A stretch of DNA of 64,000 nucleotides from Catellatospora sp. TT07R-123 (lineage in GTDB: Bacteria; Actinomycetota; Actinomycetes; Mycobacteriales; Micromonosporaceae): contig NZ_BNEM01000001.1 in the NCBI RefSeq assembly GCF_018327705.1, positions 2,046,001 to 2,110,000 on the forward strand, read 5' to 3'. The translations under genes and the position numbers were made by a program. This document shows positions 61,368 through 64,000 of this stretch, in pieces (position 1 is the stretch's first letter; the number at the start of each line of letters is the position of its first letter). Below the pieces are notes generated by a model. It saw nothing but the letters and a program-made list of their open reading frames with translations. It ran no database searches and was not told the origin of the DNA.

Positions 61368-61910
61368 ATGCCGCCGCTGTCGTTGCGCCCGGCCGTGCCC
61401 GCAGACGGCCCGGCGATCGCCGCCATCCAGCTCGCCGCGTGGCGCGCGACGTACGGCCGGCTGAACCCTGCCCTGGTCGACGGCCTCGACCTCGACCGCA
61501 CCAGCGCGAACTGGGCCCGCGCCGCCGCCGATCCGGCCCGCCGCCTGCGGCTGGCCGAGTCCGGCGCGACGGCGGTCGGCTACGCCCTGAGCGGTCCGGC
61601 CGAGTCCGGGCCCGACGGCACCGGCGAGATCGACGCCGTGTACCTGCTGCCCACCGCCCAGGGTCAGGGCGGTGGGCGCCTGCTCGTCGAGGATGCGCTG
61701 CTCGGGCTCGGCGAGGCCGGGCACGGCGAGTGCGTCGTGTGGGTGGTCGAGCAGAACGCGGGGGCGCGGGCCTTCTACGAGCGGGTCGGCTTCCGCCCCG
61801 ACGACGGCCGCGACACCTGGCGCGGCCTGCCCGTGGTGCGCTACCGCGCGGCTACGCCCGCCGTCCCACGCCGACAAGCCGACGGCATCGACCCCGGCCG
61901 CCGCCACTAG
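61368..61910 (+). CDS. GNAT-family N-acetyltransferase
   Basis: A 180-residue acetyltransferase: LRPAVPADGPAIAAIQLAAW, AVYLLPTAQGQGGGRLLVED (acetyl-CoA loop) and QNAGARAFYERVGFRPDDG. The C-terminal 20 residues are disordered and basic. ATG 61368 is preceded at 7 nt by TAGCCT, giving the start and a leaderless transcript. Substrate unknown; it is followed 10 nt later by the YghZ-like reductase gene, whose own TAGGCT box overlaps this stop codon. Confidence 0.9.
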   Translation: MPPLSLRPAVPADGPAIAAIQLAAWRATYGRLNPALVDGLDLDRTSANWARAAADPARRLRLAESGATAVGYALSGPAESGPDGTGEIDAVYLLPTAQGQGGGRLLVEDALLGLGEAGHGECVVWVVEQNAGARAFYERVGFRPDDGRDTWRGLPVVRYRAATPAVPRRQADGIDPGRRH

Positions 61911-61920
61911 GCTGATCTCC

Positions 61921-62925
61921 ATGACGTACGTGGCAGAACCGAAGCGGTACGACCGGATGATCTACCGCCGTTCCGGACGCAGCGGCCTGAAGCTGCCCGC
62001 CATCTCCCTCGGCCTGTGGCACAACTTCGGCCACGAGCGGCCCTGGCAGCGGCAGGCCGAGATCGTCCGGCGCGCCTTCGATCTCGGCATCACCCACTTC
62101 GACCTGGCCAACAACTACGGCCCGCCGCCCGGCGCGGCCGAGGAGAACTTCGGCCGGATGCTCGCCACCGACCTGAAGCCGTACCGGGACGAGCTGGTCA
62201 TCGCCACCAAGGCCGGATACGACATGTGGCCGGGCCCGTACGGCGAGTGGGGTTCGCGCAAGTACCTGACCGCCTCGCTGGACCAGTCGCTGAAGCGGAT
62301 GGGCCTGGACTACGTCGACGTCTTCTACTCCCACCGCCTCGACCCGGACACTCCGCTGGAGGAGACGATGGGTGCGCTGGACGCGGCGGTGCGCGCGGGC
62401 AAGGCCCTCTACGTGGGCATCTCGTCGTACCCGTCGGCGCAGACGCGGCAGGCCGCGGCGATCCTGAAGGACCTGGGCACGCCGCTGCTGATCCACCAGC
62501 CGTCGTACTCGATGATCAACCGGTGGACGGAGCGGGACAGCCTGCTCGACGCCCTCGAAGAGGTCGGCGCGGGCTGCATCGCGTTCTCGCCGCTGGCGCA
62601 GGGACTGCTGACCGACCGGTACCTGAACGGGGTGCCGGACGACTCGCGCATCCGCACCAGCCGGTTCCTCAACGAGGACGCGCTGACGCCGAGCAACCGG
62701 GCCAAGGTCGAGGGCCTGAACGCGGTCGCGTCCCGGCGCGGGCAGTCGCTGGCGCAGCTCGCGCTGGCCTGGGCGCTGCGCGACGAGCGGATGACGTCGC
62801 TGGTCATCGGCGCCTCCAGCATCAAGCAGCTGGAGGACAACGTCGCCGCCCTGGACAACCTGTCCTTCACCGCCGACGAGCTGGCCGAGATCGACCGCTT
62901 CGCCACCGAGGCCGACATCGCCTGA
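61921..62925 (+). CDS. Aldo/keto reductase, YghZ-type
   Basis: A 334-residue aldo/keto reductase of the L-glyceraldehyde 3-phosphate reductase (YghZ, KCNAB-like) group. Landmarks: Asp and Tyr in THFDLANNYGPPPGAAE, Lys in VIATKAGYDMWPGPYGEWGS, His in VFYSHRLDPDTP, and VIGASSIKQLEDNV near the end. It detoxifies small aldehydes such as methylglyoxal in E. coli. TAGGCT 7 nt before the ATG and no Shine-Dalgarno sequence suggest leaderless translation. A family B hairpin starts 19 nt after the stop. Confidence 0.93.
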   Translation: MTYVAEPKRYDRMIYRRSGRSGLKLPAISLGLWHNFGHERPWQRQAEIVRRAFDLGITHFDLANNYGPPPGAAEENFGRMLATDLKPYRDELVIATKAGYDMWPGPYGEWGSRKYLTASLDQSLKRMGLDYVDVFYSHRLDPDTPLEETMGALDAAVRAGKALYVGISSYPSAQTRQAAAILKDLGTPLLIHQPSYSMINRWTERDSLLDALEEVGAGCIAFSPLAQGLLTDRYLNGVPDDSRIRTSRFLNEDALTPSNRAKVEGLNAVASRRGQSLAQLALAWALRDERMTSLVIGASSIKQLEDNVAALDNLSFTADELAEIDRFATEADIA

Positions 62926-62943
62926 CCGCGATCAAGATCAGCT

Positions 62944-63002
62944 GAGTTGCCGGGCGATCGGGGGTATCGAGGTGCCGGATACCCCCGATTGCCCGGCAAC
63001 TC
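62944..63002 (+). repeat. Family B palindromic element, copy 5
   Basis: Arms of 25 nt (62944-62968, 62978-63002) with one G-U type pair and a 9-nt loop. Inside the core the bases after ATCGGG differ from the other copies in both arms (GGTATC against GATACC), so pairing is kept while sequence changed. Outer flanks GATCAAGATCAGCTGAG and GTGATCTGGG resemble copy 1. Confidence 0.88.
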
Positions 63003-63040
63003 GCGTGATCTGGGAACGGCGGTGCGTTAGCGTGCCGGGC

Positions 63041-63751
63041 ATGGATGCGTGGCACGGGCTGGTCGAGCGGTACACGATCCTGTCGGTGGTGGTGGGATCG
63101 CGGGCGTACGGGCTGGACGGGCCGGACTCCGACACCGACCGGCGCGGGGTCTTCGCCGCCCCGACCAGGCTGTTCTGGCACCTGGACAAGCCGCCCACGC
63201 ACGTCGACGGGCCGCGCCACGAGGAGTTCTCCTGGGAGGTCGAGCGGCTGTGCGCGCTCGCGCTGACCGCGAACCCGACGGTGCTGGAATGCCTGTGGTC
63301 GCCGCTGGTGGAGCGGATCACGCCGCTGGGGCACCGGCTGCTGGCGGTGCGGGAGTCGTTCCTGTCGCAGCGGGCCGCCGACACGTACGGCCGCTACGCC
63401 GCCGACCAGTTCGCCAAGCTCACCGGCCACTTCGAACGTACCGGCGAGGTGCGCTGGAAGCAGGCGATGCACATGCTGCGGCTGCTGCGGGCGGGCTCGC
63501 ACGTGCTGGAGACCGGGCAGGTGCTGGTGGACGTACGCGACGAGCGCGACCTGCTGCTGTCGGTCAAGTGCGGCGAGCTGCCGTTCGAGCGGGTGCAGGC
63601 GATGGCGCGGGAGCGCACGGCGCGGCTGGCCGCGGCGGCCGCCGCACCGGTGCTGCCGGCCGAGCCGGACCGGGCCGCGATCGACGCGTTCCTGCTGGAG
63701 GTACGCGCGGCGGGCCTGGCCTGGACCGAACCGGCACCCACGTCCACCTGA
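63041..63751 (+). CDS. Minimal nucleotidyltransferase (DNA polymerase beta superfamily)
   Basis: A 236-residue protein with the motif VVGSRAYGLDGPDSDTDRRG: helix-N GS, then the Asp-x-Asp metal pair. The following helical part (SFLSQRAADTYGRYAADQF, WKQAMHMLRLLRAGSHVL) matches predicted nucleotidyltransferases of the YcgL-like COG3541 group, which transfer NMP to unknown targets. ATG 63041 lies 7 nt after TAGCGT. A second gene with the same motif follows after 45 nt, so the two form a tandem pair. Confidence 0.88.
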   Translation: MDAWHGLVERYTILSVVVGSRAYGLDGPDSDTDRRGVFAAPTRLFWHLDKPPTHVDGPRHEEFSWEVERLCALALTANPTVLECLWSPLVERITPLGHRLLAVRESFLSQRAADTYGRYAADQFAKLTGHFERTGEVRWKQAMHMLRLLRAGSHVLETGQVLVDVRDERDLLLSVKCGELPFERVQAMARERTARLAAAAAAPVLPAEPDRAAIDAFLLEVRAAGLAWTEPAPTST

Positions 63752-63796
63752 ACCGGCGAATTCACGATGGCGGGGCGCGTCGTCAATACTTGGGCG

Positions 63797-64000
63797 ATGA
63801 CCACGATCGTGCCCGCCTGGACCGGTGACGTGGTCGCCGAACAGCCGTACCCGATGATCTTCGCGACCGTGAGCGGCGCGCACCTCTACGGCTTCGCCTC
63901 CGTCGACTCCGACGTCGACCTGCGCGGGGCGCACCTGCTGCCCCCGCGCGAGCTGGTGGGCCTGCGCCACGGCCCGGAGACGCTGTCGCACACCGGCGAC
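63797..64000 (+). CDS. Second nucleotidyltransferase, N-terminal part (cut by window edge)
   Basis: ATG 63797 opens a frame that runs to the edge (68 codons): MTTIVPAWTGDVVAEQPYPM, then FATVSGAHLYGFASVDSDVD and LRGAHLLPP. The GAHLYG and SDVDLRG strings are the same polymerase-beta-type motif as in the preceding gene, so this is a paralogue or partner. TACTT just before the ATG could be a weak -10. The rest of the gene lies outside the window. Confidence 0.85.
   Translation, partial: MTTIVPAWTGDVVAEQPYPMIFATVSGAHLYGFASVDSDVDLRGAHLLPPRELVGLRHGPETLSHTGD

Overview
The window is GC-rich chromosomal DNA from a saprophytic actinomycete, most likely a member of Micromonosporaceae. This is an inference from gene content: a mycothiol-dependent enzyme, an ergothioneine-type EgtA, a DUF5999-type small protein, several CBM2-bearing secreted polysaccharidases, CebR, IdeR/DtxR and SoxR operator sequences, and many start codons sitting 6-8 nt after a TAnnnT box (leaderless transcription). 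No rRNA, tRNA, insertion sequence, phage gene or CRISPR array was seen.

Left part (1-11 kb) is built around plant-polymer use: an IclR regulator fragment, KDG kinase and KDPG aldolase, a GH12 endoglucanase under a promoter overlapped by a CebR box, a DMT transporter, a GH6 cellobiohydrolase and an M4 metalloprotease. The exported enzymes end in strong hairpin terminators. A structured, terminator-ended RNA candidate lies on the minus strand upstream of the protease, next to an FMN riboswitch that drives ribB (11.1 kb). A CE1-type esterase with CBM2 and a CebR box (23.2 kb) joins the same presumed cellulose regulon.

Middle part (11.8-46 kb) is mainly housekeeping and stress: mycothiol-dependent isomerase-like enzyme, otsA, universal stress protein, thymidine kinase, MFS and GDPD pair, PlsC, cydAB, a two-component system divergent from alr-ddl-HAD, CNNM transporter, a kinase-like protein lacking the catalytic Asp, a methyltransferase, an 1125-residue five-domain secreted protein, PhzF, MOSC, EgtA, aldo/keto reductase, Spo0M, a 29-residue membrane protein and a TSUP transporter.

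Right part (46-64 kb) contains an EamA exporter, then an iron-box-controlled operon of two IucA/IucC NIS synthetases and a PLP decarboxylase (a siderophore locus), a substrate-binding/VWA lipoprotein-like protein, pabB, a glycine-riboswitch-controlled gcvP, a quinone reductase behind a textbook SoxR promoter, a NUDIX hydrolase, small secreted protein, GNAT, YghZ-type reductase and two tandem minimal nucleotidyltransferases, the last cut by the window edge.

The most unusual content is intergenic. At least five families of palindromic elements are scattered between genes. Family A is a 69-bp element with two copies 54 kb apart that differ at one base. Family C is a 61-bp element (17-nt arms, loop always 27 nt) with five copies plus a half copy. 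Family B is a hairpin based on TTGCCGGGCAATCGGGC with five copies, each after a plus-strand gene, one carrying paired changes in both arms. Family D (two copies) and element E (perfect 21-bp arms, 27-nt loop) complete the set. Two convergent intergenic regions (395-735 and 53.8-54.5 kb) carry the same C-then-A arrangement.
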